From assembly GCF_024763615.1 (NCBI RefSeq), contig NC_077223.1:22878001-22942000 (forward strand): a stretch of DNA of 64,000 nt, written 5' to 3'. Shown piece after piece: positions 34,814 to 46,252 of this stretch. Under the pieces are notes generated by a model. The model worked only from the letters and a program-made list of their open reading frames with translations, was not told the origin of the DNA and ran no database searches. The stretch comes from Phlebotomus papatasi. Lineage: Eukaryota > Arthropoda > Insecta > Diptera > Psychodidae. A program made the translations under genes and the position numbers. Position 1 is the stretch's first letter; each line of letters opens with the position of its first letter.

Positions 34814-34821
34814 GTTATGAA

Positions 34822-36451
34822 TAAAAAAATAAATATTATATTTTAAAGTAATAAATAATATAATTTTGAAAATTAATATTTCAAAAATATTAAAATGATC
34901 ATAACTTCGTAAATAGTTTCAATTCCAATATTGCGGTATGAAAATATATCTAATAGTCCATGGTATAAGTTATGTATGATAATGAAAAATTGCTAGAGCT
35001 TAATTAATTTACAAATATCTAACCTTTGATCTGGAGTGTTCATCACAAGTAAAGAAGAAAATCCTAAAGTGATTAACCCCCAAAAAGAGGTGAATTGTGA
35101 TTCAGCACTTAATCCTAGGCACTTAGGGTACTCAGTGTCCATTGTCGAGAAATCACTTTAAATGATTTGAGGCTCATGATGAATTCGTGAGTGGCTGATG
35201 GCAAAAAAGGAGGGCAATGTAGGCAAAAAGCCACGTCTGGTGTAATTCCACTGATTGTCAGGTGTTTTAACTCAATCCCACTCCCTCCTTGACATGGGGT
35301 CATGCAGGAGGGGACTCTTACCAAATGGTGTACCTATAATTGGGTGTTCTCCACCTCTTGGCTAAAAACGTGAGCTACACTATATGGAAAGTTAGAATGC
35401 ACACGCACTTGCGTGATATTGAATTGGACAAGGTTGCACGCGGCTCATCGTCTAAAAAAACTTTTTCCTGCCAATTAGGTTCAAAGTCGCAATTGGCGAA
35501 AGCTTACACTCAAATGACACACGCAAAACCATCAGGTGTGCAAGAGTTTCCACCTGGATTTAGGCTGACGGAAAACGATCAGTTCGTGTTTTACATGGTT
35601 TGTTACAAAAGTTTGTTACACCCAAAAAAAATTTAGATGAGTGCTCTAAGGCATAGATCGACAAGTTGGAGCAGTCATTTTTCATATTTTCAAAACACTG
35701 TAATTTAACTAACATAATTTTTTGTTGTACAAAAATCCTCTCATCAGAATCTCCGCCCTCGAAACTGCCAAAATCCCCCCAAATATTTTCCTCACAGCAG
35801 CAAACCCAACAATTGCGCCATTATTATTGAAATATAAAATGTGCCAATTTAGTCAGAGATATAAAATATTATTTCAACACAAGTACATGACATTCAAATC
35901 ATCATTAATAGAGTTATTATATTGTGAACCGTGTTTTTTTTCTCTCTTCACCTCCAATTAAATGTAGGTGGAGAAAATTCCTCACTGCCAAAAGCCAACT
36001 CTAAAACTCCGTTGACAAGATCATTTTAAATGTTACGGCATTGTTTGGTAGGTATTTTGGCTGTATGGCTTTGATTGGCAGTTTATTTGTGTGGCCTAAG
36101 TGGCTTTTTTGGACAGTTTTATGTCAATTTTAAAACCACCATATACACGATACACGCCACTTCAATAAACACAATTGAGGCATTGTTTTACGACGTGTTT
36201 TTACACCACTTATGTGGGTGTTTTGATATGTAATTTTGGGCGTGAGATAATTTCTCCGATTTCTTTGCCGAATTTCCTTTTTCAGTTGATTGTTTTTTTT
36301 TTAAATTATTTATCCGTAGTTCTAAACACAATATAATAAATATTGCTTCTCAACGAAAAAAAAACAATATTTATTTTATTAATAAAAAATATCACAATAA
36401 AATCTGTCAAAAAATATATGGAAAGGCTCTCAGTCACATATTTCCTTTAAA
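34822..36451. other. No supported gene; weak exon candidate on the minus strand
   Basis: At 35324-35363 the minus strand shows gtttttag, then 40 nt, then gtaagagt, an exon-like layout. It lies between the 51.1-kb and 30.6-kb exons, but its length breaks the frame with them, so it is not called. The rest is AT-rich without recognised features. Confidence 0.4.
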
Positions 36452-36540
36452 AAATTGATTAAATCCATTAAAGGCATATGGAAAAAATATTAAGAGTTCG
36501 AAGCTAGAGTTTTTACGAAGCCTAAAAGCCTTCCCATAAA
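36452..36540. repeat. Fragment of the palindromic repeat seen at 52594-53124
   Basis: The order ttaaatccattaaag, atatggaaaaaatat, gttcgaagc, cgaagcctaaaagcc parallels 53051-53122 in the same orientation. Only one arm is recognisable. Confidence 0.55.
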
Positions 36541-36589
36541 ATCAATTAAACTTTCCGTGCTATCATACTACGACATTTTAGAACTATTT

Positions 36590-37612
36590 CAAAGGACAAT
36601 GGGCAGATATGTATGGGAGCTGGTCTAACCCTTCGCCAGAGATGGGACTAGGTCCATTTTGTAGGTATTAGTATATGATTTAAAAATTACCGAGACCCAA
36701 GTCAAAAAGGACTGTTAATCCTTGGGAAATTAACGATATCCTTCGGAAAATTCACAATTTTGACAATTTATTACTCGAAAATGGCTTAACTGATCTTAAT
36801 GAAATTCGGGACAAAGTCGATGTATGACTTAAACTTTAAATAAATATTTTTAGATTTTCCCTCTGACTGCTCTATCTGGTAGCTCCCATACAAATATGCC
36901 ATGTTTTAAAGCCATCGCACATTACAGGGCAACAAAACGAAAACTTTCTTCGTTTAATGTCAAATCACAGGTATTTCCGGTGTCCTTGGTGTGTCTTGAA
37001 CATGACTAGAAGAAACCTCTAGTTCATCACGTCAACTTTTCCAGATATATTAAAGTAAAAGTTCTTAAGAAATTGGTAGAACTATTTTTATGAAACTTGC
37101 TTTTTTAAATAACAGCATATCATAATGGCGCCAACGGACGTTTTCTAAAAGATAACTGAACTTAAGGAATATTTTCCTGAAAGAAACCGTATACTTAGAG
37201 TTTTTATCTCTTTTTTCAAGAATAATATTACTAAGAGACTTTTCCTTAGATACAATACTTTTTTCATGAATTTGGAGGATAGTAAAAGATTTATAAGGAA
37301 GATCTGGAAAATTGCAGGGAAAATGAAGAGATAAAGTTATAGCTTGTTCCAGGAATTTTTTTGAGTCCTTATTTACAAATTATTCTTAAAAAGAACCAAT
37401 ATACGATTAACCGTTTTGTATAAAAGGAGTTTTGCAAAAAAAAAACCATTATACTATTCTTATACATATGTTTTATGTTCTGGTGCTTTTCCTACATACT
37501 TTAAGGGGTGGACCCGGAACAAAAGTTGTTACCTTTGCCAATACCTATTCGATGGTATAGGTCTCATTCGTGGCGAAAGGTTAGACCGTTTTGCCCATTG
37601 TCCTTTATCACA
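36590..37612. mobile_element. Long inverted repeat (about 1 kb), probable foldback transposon
   Basis: The left arm reads aaaggacaatgggca, then ggtctaacccttcgcca, then taggtatta. The right arm reverse-complemented reads aaaggacaatgggca, then ggtctaacctttcgccac, then taggtattgg. Each recognisable arm is about 100 bp with gaps. Outer ends and target duplication could not be fixed. Confidence 0.6.
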
Positions 37613-38300
37613 CCTATGACACATTTTGCAAGAAATTTCTTTAATTCAAATGGTACACGGAATTTTTAATTGTAAATATTTCAGGAAAAGTGTGGTATGG
37701 AAAAACCTTTTATAAACCACTTACAACTCTGTTACGCAAAAAGATCCAAGCCAAAATTAAGAGCAGAGCAGAAAGAAATGGCTCAAGAATCAAACAGTTT
37801 TGTTGAGAATCTGTACGCAGTCATCTTAATTGAATATTGTCTGACATAGTAATTCTTCGGTATAACTTGGAAATAATTTAGTAAATTATTCCTATTCCCG
37901 ATACAAGGGTCTCACTTCTAACGTTTACGACAGGTTTATTACTAATCCACTGTATCTATTCTAAATTATTTATTTGGATTTTTGAGCACTATTAATTATA
38001 AGTAAATAAATTTAATGGAATAAAATTGATTCAAAAGGCTACTTGTATAACTGAAAAAAAACGGAAATTAATGAGAAATTTTAAAATGTTAATTTGCTGA
38101 ATTTAAATTAATTTTTTAAATGAATGAACAATCACTTCAATGCAATTTTAGCATATTTAAACATGTTTTTATGGATCATACATTTTAATTGTATTAATCT
38201 ATTAATTCAACTGATTTTTAACATAAAATAACGCATAAACAATTGATGAATTGAAAAAAAATTGATTTGAAAAAATTGGATTTTCATTCGAAAAATCCTA
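37613..38300. other. No supported gene
   Basis: AT-rich with no recognised repeat or frame. It ends in the TA (38299-38300) next to the 3.8-kb element. Confidence 0.5.
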
Positions 38301-38329
38301 CACTCAAAAAAATCCACGGTTAAATGGGT

Positions 38330-38830
38330 ATGTAAAACAGGGTTTGACTATCAAACTGATGCCAAACCCTGTTTCAACCTAAACGTGGCAAGGTTTGACG
38401 TACAAGTATTTTTTAAACCCTGTTTCAACCAAACCCTGAAAAGGTAGAAAAACAAATCCTGTTATGGATATTGATTAACCTTGCCGTCAGTAAACCTTGG
38501 CAGGAATGAAGACCAATCCTCGTCACGATTATATTTTAAACCCTGTTTTCGTCAAACCCTGGCAAGAGTAAACCATAATCCTTGTCAGGGGTATATTTTA
38601 AAACCTTTTTCTCAGTAAACCCTGGCAAGAATGAAGACCAATCCTCGCCATGTTTATACCTTAAACCCTGTTTCGTCAAACCCTGGAAGGAGTATGGCTT
38701 AACCCGTAACACGGGTTACACTCAACCCTTGTTTCCATCAACCCCTGGCAAGCGGAAAAACAACCCTTGTCATGAGTTTATTCAAATCTCGCCTCTTTCA
38801 ACCCCTGGATGACTATTTTCAACCCTTGTT
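38330..38830. repeat. Cluster of AAACCCTG-type subterminal repeats
   Basis: A loosely periodic pattern (about 60 bp), aaaccctg-tttc-gtcaaaccctggcaag, then a short A-rich linker and atcctcgtca-type block, repeats about seven to eight times. Variation between units is high, so it is old or was built from imperfect palindromes. Clustered short repeats just inside the ends often serve as transposase-binding sites; that role is inference. Confidence 0.75.
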
Positions 38831-39609
38831 AAGATTAAAATCAAATTTACTTGGAAAATAATTAAATAAAACTAGAAATTCTTATTATAATATTTTGCAT
38901 CACTAAGGAAATAAAAAGTAACGGCTAGAATTAAGTTTATACTTTAGTCGTTATTTTCTTATTTTCTCAGTGAAGAAAAATATTATAAAAGGAATTTCTA
39001 AGCTTTATTTAATTGTTTTACATGTAAATTTGACTTAAATTCTAACAAAGATTGAAAAATGATCTCCAAGAAGTTTACTTAAGTGAGATTTGAATTTCTC
39101 ATATACATACATCAGTGTAGAAGTATAAAAAATTATAATTAGGTTAAGTAAACATTTAGAATTTATTACAATAAAATGGTACTTGTTTCTCTAACAATAT
39201 ATCATTATAATTCCTTATTTTACTATTAAATAATTACAATTTAACACAAATATAAGAATTTATAACTCCTAGTTATTCCATTACTTTAAACTACATGTTA
39301 CTTTCTGTATTCTGGGCATGAACCAATAAACTTATTATTATTATTAAAACTTAACTTTATTATAATATTATTTTTTAAGGTCTCGTAAAAATATCTGTTA
39401 TTTAAAGCTTTTTAAAACAATAGTGGCAAAAACTAGGGAGTAAATTTTACAACAGCATGAGAAAAGGTTTTTTCAAAATAATTAAGTAAAAACTTAGGAA
39501 AATCCATCAAGAAAAATTGACAGTATTTGTTTACCTATATTCTATTTCAATATTTAATCTTATCTCAATGAAAAATAAGTAAATATATCTAAATTACCTG
39601 AACAACTAT

Positions 39610-39744
39610 GGCGTCTACACACTAGTAGAAATTTTTTTTAAAAATGCCTTTTTAAAAAAATTCTGACGTTTCTACCTACAAGGATATGGGAAATTTGATT
39701 TAAAAAGGCATTTAAAAAAAAAATTCTACTAGTGTGTAGACGCC
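39610..39744. mobile_element. 135-bp foldback MITE, GGCGTCTACACACTAGTAG ends
   Basis: Left arm GGCGTCTACACACTAGTAGA and right arm reverse-complemented the same 20 bases, then a T/A run and atgcctttttaaa in both arms. The arms are about 50 bp with a 30-bp loop. Flanks are ctat and attaat; no clear target duplication beyond the palindromic at/at. Confidence 0.88.
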
Positions 39745-40668
39745 ATTAATATATACATATTAAATATATACATATTCTTTGATAACATAGTACAACATGT
39801 GAAGAATATTTTCTCATCTTAAAGCTTCAAGCCAGTAGTGAGAAACTTTAGAATAGAGCCTTTACAAATTTATTTAAAGCCAATTGAGAAGCATCAACTT
39901 TAAAAGCTCTTTTTAAAATCTAAATTTGTGAGATTTATATGCAAAATTTTTCGAAAACTAATGCATTAATCTCATCGAAAATTTGCATACTTCTAGAGTT
40001 GATTGTTTAAAACCTACACAAGGATTTGTTTTTTTTCCTTGATCATACCTTATTTTGCACAGCGAAATGTAGTGTAAAATACGCATTTTTTTCTTGTAAA
40101 AAATGCTATTGAAAACATATTTCATGTTTTTAAACTTTTGTTGAAATATAAGTTTTGCTCAACTGCTAACAGCAAATATTTAGTTTTCTGATTTCAGAGA
40201 AAAATTATGTGAGTTATGTCTCCGAAAATCATTTTAAAAGATCAGCCTCTTAAAATTTGTAAATGAAAATTTTAGAAAATATTGTTCTAATGTTGTACTT
40301 TTATGTTTCAGAGTTGGATTTGAAGAAATATTCTTTATTATATTTAAAAAAAAAATTAAAGAGGGCATATTTTTTGGTTTCTAAAAAACCTACGTAATTC
40401 CTTAAAATAAACAATCCTGCTTCAGCCTGCACCACTTCAAAAGATGTGTAAGGTTAGGACGGTGGCAATTATTTTGTTTTGCACTTTCCACTGCTCCCTG
40501 GCGTGCTTCTGCTCTCTCCTCTTGAAATTTTAGGTAGAATTTCCATGTTTCAGTATGATCCTCTCGTTCGAACTTCTGCAAATCTGGAGTTCCGATTCCG
40601 ACATCTAAGAAAAAATGGTAACATAAACTAAAATTACAAAATTTATCTTAACCGTTTAGACATGTAAA

Positions 40669-40693
40669 TAGATAGATAGATAGATAGATAGAT
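40669..40693. repeat. GATA/TAGA microsatellite
   Basis: About six tandem tetramers of TAGA inside the 3.8-kb element. Confidence 0.9.
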
Positions 40694-40740
40694 GTTTATT
40701 CATTAGCAATAAATGAGGCTAAATCCCGTGGAAAATAGAA

Positions 40741-41660
40741 AACGTATAAAACGGTTAACTCGAGATTAAAAAAAAGAAGTTAAAACGTAAACTTGACACA
40801 GTTTAAAATTCAAAAGTCTTTAGAATATTTTGTGGTGAACAGCATTTCACAGTTTTTACACTAAAATCACGAGAAATTTTAACGATTTTTTTTAGAAAAT
40901 ACATTGCTCACCATATATTTACGCATTGAAGATAGAATTGGATTAAAAGTTTGTGAAAATCACGTTAAAATACAGAAAACGCCGCACTTTAACTTTGGAT
41001 GCGCACACTTTGCCCAATACTAACCGTGGCAAGGATGAAAATCAATCCTTGAGAGATTAAAACACGGTTAACTCAAGGTTAAAACAGGGGTAAACTCCTA
41101 ATCTTGACACGGTTTAAAATGTAGGCGTGCGGATAATCCTCAGAGAACAGCATTTTCACGATTTTTCCACTAACACCTTCAAGAATTTCACCGATATTTT
41201 TTATGAAAATTAATTTCTCACTGTTTATTTAGGCATTGATGGTGGAAAATCGGGATAAATTCTGTGAAAACTTCGTGAAAACTTGAGAAAACGCCGCACA
41301 ATGGCTTTAGACGCTCACACATTGCACCAATCCACCAATACTAACCGTGGCAAGGATGAAAATCAACCCTTGAGAGATTAAAACACGGTTAACTCAAGGT
41401 TAAAACAGGGGTAAATTCCTAATCTTGACACGGTTTAAAATTTAGGCGTGCGGATAATCCTAAGTGAACAGCATTTTCACGCTTTTTCCACTAAAATCTT
41501 CAAGAATTTCACCGAGATTTTTTTAGATAATATATTGCTCACCATTTATTTACACATTTACGGTAAAATTGACCCTAAATTCAGTGAAAATCTCATTAAA
41601 AAAGAGAGAAAATTCCGCACTTTGATTCTTGACGCGCACGTTTGGCTACAAACTTGAAAA
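40741..41660. repeat. Three tandem units of about 313-321 bp
   Basis: The landmark acggttaactc occurs at 40751, 41064 and 41385 (spacings 313 and 321). Between landmarks all three units keep the same order: cttgacac-gtttaaaat, gaacagcattt-cac, ttttagaaaat or equivalent, ttgctcac or ttctcactg, then gaaaatcacgtt/gaaaacttcgtg and a cgccgcac or ttccgcac block. Units 2 and 3 are more alike than either is to unit 1. Confidence 0.88.
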
Positions 41661-41698
41661 GAAAATTAAGCACCACTTACCACAGAATTTTTCACAAT

Positions 41699-41890
41699 TT
41701 ACTCTTCTATGTCACTGATATGTCCCTGGGTGGTCACTGGGGGCTCATATTGAGCCCCAATCCTCGAAATGTCAACGCGAATGCCTCCATTCTTTGAGGC
41801 ACACTGAACACTAAACACCATTTTTCTCTTTCTGATTCCACTTGACAAGTTTACACGAGAAACCCTTAAATGCATTAAGAATCTCGCCAT
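41699..41890 (-). other. 63-codon open frame inside the 3.8-kb element
   Basis: The frame begins MARFLMHLRVSRVNLSSGIR and ends with GHISDIEE, with a GC content above its AT-rich surroundings. A donor-like ggtaagtgg lies 20-30 nt after the stop on the same strand. It has no recognised domain. It could be a captured gene fragment, the remnant of a transposase exon, or chance. I do not assign a function. Confidence 0.25.
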
Positions 41891-42132
41891 GATAGAAATT
41901 TAAAACCATTCAAACCTTGCGCAAGATTTAAACCGATGTGTTAAGGTTAATACTGAAATCCTTCATTAAAAAAAGGATTTAAAATTGCTAAAACAGGGTT
42001 AACTCATGTTTACAGTTTAAAACCTTTTTAAAATTAAACCGTGGCTAACCCTGTTTATAGTCGATTTTAAACCTTGCCTCAAATAAGCTCTTTTTTGAGT
42101 GTAGAGTGATAGCACAGTTATAACAACTTATA

Positions 42133-42325
42133 GCGGTAATTTGGAATAATGTCTATTTTCGAATTTTGGAATTTTCTCCTCACTTTCAGATGGTCAAAAA
42201 GAAAAAGAAAACCATGAAGTACAAGACTTTACATTCAAATGTATTTCTTCATTGTTTTTTTGTGCCATCTAAAACTGTTAGCAAGTCTCAGAGATCCAAA
42301 TTAGATACTATTCCAAATTTTACCC
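42133..42325. mobile_element. MITE, GGGTAAAATTTGGAATA-type ends
   Basis: The left end GCGGTAATTTGGAATAATGT and the right reverse-complemented GGGTAAAATTTGGAATAGTA, with TA at 42131-42132 and 42326-42327. The interior (ccatgaagtacaagactt, ttcaaatgtatttcttcat) is a diverged relative of the copies at 32766 and 34408. Confidence 0.75.
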
Positions 42326-42721
42326 TATTACCAAAATATATTTTATTTTTCATTAAGGATAAATACTTGATCGTTTAAAATGTTTTAGGTCCATTGTGCT
42401 CTCTGATCGGTTAGAATTTGAAAGCATATAAAAAGCTTTTAGAATTTCAACAAATCACAGAACGTAGTGGGACTAAAATATTTTACCATATTTAATATTT
42501 AATGGCATGTGCATAAAGCATAATATACAACCAAGACATTATATTGTTAATTTAAAGAATATCTTATGATTTATCAAGGAAAATGGATCGCAACAGATTG
42601 GATCATACGAATAATGGAATTATGAAAAATTGGGGACATAAAGGGCTCTTCTGAACCTAGTTGTTGTCCAACGCCAGTCGGAAAGTCTTAAAATCTCTAT
42701 AATCTAACCGAATTTAACTTA

Positions 42722-43017
42722 GGGTAAAGTGATATAATTTTGAATTAGTGTTACAAATTGGACAATTCGCCGGTACAAGTTGGACATGGTTTTTTTCTTG
42801 ATAAATACAGTACAAAATTTATTTCTAAGCACAAGGAACCAAATTATAAAACTAAAGCATTAAAAATATACAAATAAAAATGAAATACTAAATTTATCAA
42901 AGTACCTGAGTGGAATAAAATAAATAAAAATAAAATAAATTTATCAAGACAAGAAGCCCTGCCCAAATTGTACCATTGTACAACTTGTACCACTGTCCAA
43001 CTTGTACCACTTTACCC
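42722..43017. mobile_element. MITE, GGGTAAAGTG ends
   Basis: The 296-bp element begins GGGTAAAGTGATATAATTTT and ends TACCACTTTACCC, bordered by TA at 42720-42721 and 43018-43019. Inner blocks acaagttggaca and tgtccaacttgta are inverted copies. Same overall design as the other G-rich-ended elements. Confidence 0.85.
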
Positions 43018-43094
43018 TATCTGAAATTCAAATAAGGTATTTAAAAATATGTATCATCAAAATTTCTAGTGAATTTCAATAGAAAAACTAGACC

Positions 43095-43266
43095 TCCCCG
43101 CATTACAGGGATTACCAGTTTACCGAAATAGGATCACTGGATATCACTGAATGCAAATTGAACACCTTTATTGCTAGAAAAATTCCCGGTGACCTAAAAA
43201 AAACTCGAACCCGGGACACATGCATTACAGAGCGAATACTTTACCACTCGTTCCATTGAGTGCCCC
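43095..43266 (-). repeat. tRNA-derived SINE-like sequence
   Basis: Read on the minus strand the head is GGGGCACTCAATGGAACGAG, followed by a B-box-like CGGGTTCGAGT (plus 43203-43213) about 30 nt after an A-box-like TGGAACGAGTGG (plus 43244-43255). This spacing and wording fit an RNA polymerase III promoter of tRNA origin. It is not a tRNA gene because the cloverleaf does not close well. The far end is approximate. Confidence 0.55.
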
Positions 43267-43400
43267 AAAAATTCTACTAATTTTATTCTATTAAAATATT
43301 GATTTAATAGAATGAAATAAAATAACTTGAAGTATTATACAAATAAAACTCGTAATGAATTATTTGAAGTTATCTCTTGGAAATATCTAAAATAGGCATA

Positions 43401-43608
43401 GGGAAAACTGGGGCACCACCAAACACGGGGTTGCACCAAACACTGCGATTTTTTAATCAGATTTTCGACTTCTAAGGACAAGATCTATAGAATTTTATAG
43501 GCATTTTAGGGAAGTCCACTGAAGAAATGCTCCAGATAGACAAAATAGTTTAGAAATAAAAATTAGTGTTTAATGGTAACTCGTGTTTGGTGGTGCCCCA
43601 GTTTCCCC
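43401..43608. mobile_element. MITE, ACTGGGGCACCACCAAACACG family, copy 1
   Basis: Left GGGAAAACTGGGGCACCACC and right reverse-complemented GGGGAAACTGGGGCACCACC, with TA at 43399-43400 and 43609-43610. The interior (ctaaggacaagatctatag, actgaagaaatg) is shared with 52764-52975. Confidence 0.92.
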
Positions 43609-44053
43609 TACGCCTTTGTAATACGTAATGAACATGTTTCAATTATTTTCTTCTTATTATTATTTTATGAAAAATGTAAATTTATCTCAAAACCTTATTA
43701 AAAGCATATGTTTACATTTTTTATTGGATTTTCTATACCTTCATTTGTACTTAAAAAAACATCATAATTCTATTAGGTAACATAAATACTTCTCATTCAC
43801 CAATTAATATTCCCCTGAAGGGCAATAAAAAGTTAGAAGAAATTATATGAATTGTTTTATGCAATAAAATATTTCCCATCCATTGTTAATAGTGGCGGTA
43901 GAATATCCGAACAAAGACATTTCAAATAGAGGAAGTAAAAGTTTAAAAGATCAACCTAAATAATATTATATACAATAATAATTAAAAACCTACTCTTAAA
44001 GCTGACCAAATTGAACTCATGTTTAAAATCACTCTAAATAACTTATTCCTATA

Positions 44054-44090
44054 GGGGAGACCGGGGTAGATTAGTCGAAGATAGAATTAT
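44054..44090. repeat. Lone MITE end of the GGGGAGACCGGG family
   Basis: TA then GGGGAGACCGGGGTAGATTA, matching the ends of 32378-32592, but no facing right end was found downstream within the next kilobases. It is a truncated copy. Confidence 0.6.
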
Positions 44091-45451
44091 ATAGTGAAGT
44101 ATTAAAGTTTTCCTTAGAAATATTATCAAGAAACCTATTATTTATTCACAGTAAATAGCTTTCTTCCCTATTGATTGAATTATTTATCGATTCAACCACG
44201 TTTTCACAAATTATAGGCAATGAAAAATTTAATTTTCTGGATATTTCTGCCACAATTGCCTCTAATTTTCCAGAAAATACCCAATTGAGGATATTGCAGA
44301 TTTTATAGTCAACTTGGAGGACTACACAAATGGGTTTTGGTGGGATTTTAAGCACTAAAAGCAACCCCGGTGAATTGTTTGTATTGATATTTGTGCCCAT
44401 AAGGTCGATAATATTGAATTTAATATAGATTTATGATCGTCACAATAGTGGTATATATCTCATGACAATGCTAAAATGTGCAATATGTGTCCATAAAATC
44501 TGCATAATGTGTGTTTCGGAATTGTGCAAAAGAGCATTAAGAGGCAGTGCATTGTGGGGAAAAATATGGTGTAAGTGGATGGTTAAAAGGAGACACAACG
44601 AATTGGCTATGTATCTAAGAGAAAAATGCTGGTTTGAATGGCGAAACATGGCTATTTCCACCGGCAGTTTTCTTGTCCACATCTCCTTCTTTTTTTTTCT
44701 CTCTCACTCTTTCTCTCTCTAAATCACTCCTCGTTCTTTTCTCCACTTTGGCGACAAACCACCAACCGGGTGGCTCACCTGGAAAAATATCACGGCAGGA
44801 GGAGAAAAAAAATATCTAGAGACACAACATGGAAATTGTATGTAGACACCATTATTGACATAATTATTGTTCAATAGAGTTTAATGGCACAAATCACTTG
44901 TCGAATATGGTCAGGTTGCTTGCATATTTAAATTCGATTCGCGTACTAACTGAATCCCACATCCCGCACTCACCTCTTACCACTTTGATTATTTTTTTTT
45001 CACTGCCTCTGTACCTCTTATCTCGTTCAATTCCACCGAATGTATCCAACGAGAGCAGTAAATGACCAAGTCCAAGTTGATTGGAATGCAAAAAGTGAAA
45101 TGTAATGCCTCCATCTAAACGGTAATTTAATGAGTTTGAGTCGTGTTGTAAATTAATTTGATAATTGCACCAACAAATGTGTTGGATTAGCACACATGAC
45201 GAGATTGATTGCAAATGCAAGTTATTATACGGCCCTAGTGAGGAAAAAATTAAGAAAAAAAACTTGGTCATTTCACTTAATAGAAATTAATTGTTGTTGG
45301 TTTCCAAGACACTAACCATCCTATCATGTTTAATTCGTCTAGTATATCATTGATAAATAGAGTTATACAAAAATTTCAAGTGCAGAAAAGTGGTTAGAAA
45401 AGAGTGGTGCAGTTCCTCAATTATAAAGTACATATCTAAAGGATTGTTCTA
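44091..45451. other. No supported gene
   Basis: Overlapping frames on both strands at 44146-44877 and 44894-45271 have no domain. CT-rich runs at about 44685-44730 explain several of them. Confidence 0.45.
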
Positions 45452-45453
45452 TA

Positions 45454-46019
45454 GGGAAAACTGGGGCACTCCTGATTTTTATTTCTAATTAGCATATCGT
45501 CGATTCCGAAGAAGACTATTGTAAGTCTACTTACAATAGTATAAAAAAGATGGTATCATTGGATGCAGAAACCTTAGATCTATATCCCCACAAAATTTTA
45601 TATTGATTAAGATATTCCTGCAAAAGTTACAAGAAAAAATTTAAAATCAGCGTGCCCAATTATTGAGTTTTTTGCCCACAATTTTGCTATAATTAATTTA
45701 AAAGTAGTGTTAACTAGAAGATATTCAATGCGTAAGTATGATGAAATAGTTTCAAAAGCTGAAAGTATACTAATTGCAGTGAAATTAATGAAAATAAATT
45801 TTAGCTGTCAAACTTTAAACCTCTTTCCTGTGAAGTCTACATTTTGGACTTACTATAGTCTCCTTCGGAACCGACGATATAACGACCGTTTCTTCAGTGG
45901 ACAAGCATCCCTATAATATCTAAATTCATACAGATCTAATCCTCTCTGAAGTCTAATATCTAATTAAAAAATCGCAGTGTTCGGTTCTACCCCGTGTTCA
46001 ATGGTGCCCCAGTTTACCC
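45454..46019. mobile_element. MITE, ACTGGGGCA family, longer copy
   Basis: Left GGGAAAACTGGGGCACTCC and right reverse-complemented GGGTAAACTGGGGCACCATT, bordered by TA (45452-45453, 46020-46021). At 566 bp it is longer than the 200-bp relatives; the right part (gttcggttctaccccgtgtt) matches 52938-52952 closely. Confidence 0.8.
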
Positions 46020-46252
46020 TATAATTTTCGGATAATAAAAAATCTTCTCACCTTGGCACAGAGTTTATGTTAATTGAACAAAAGATCATGGATAAATAAC
46101 ACGTTGTTGTGCAAAACTGCCCCAACATCCCTATTCTATTACGACTACTATTACTATTACTATTACGAAAGTCTAAAGACGACTAAATTCGTTCATATCC
46201 ATGACAGTTCCGTACCGGCCATACTACAAACGAGACTTAGCACTCACTAGCA

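Larger units (their letters stand above)
38301..42101. mobile_element. 3.8-kb non-autonomous DNA transposon, CACTCAAAAAA ends
   Basis: Inverted ends CACTCAAAAAA and TTTTTTGAGTG are bordered by TA (38299-38300, 42102-42103). The first ~530 bp hold many AAACCCTG-type repeats, and the last ~200 bp hold the opposite orientation (CAGGGTTAAC), so subterminal repeats face each other. Between them lie a foldback element (39610-39744), a GATA microsatellite and three tandem units of about 313-321 bp. No transposase is recognisable. The length and structure suggest a derivative of a larger autonomous element that has accumulated insertions and duplications. Treating everything between the two ends as one element is inference. 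Confidence 0.7.

Noticed and set aside
38330..38830. Telomere-like array because of AACCCT units
   Set aside because: Units are spaced by about 30-60 bp of other sequence and vary; they lie inside a TA-flanked element, unlike a tandem telomeric repeat.
40741..41660. CRISPR-like regular repeats
   Set aside because: The units are full-length tandem repeats of about 315 bp with no spacer structure, in a eukaryotic setting.
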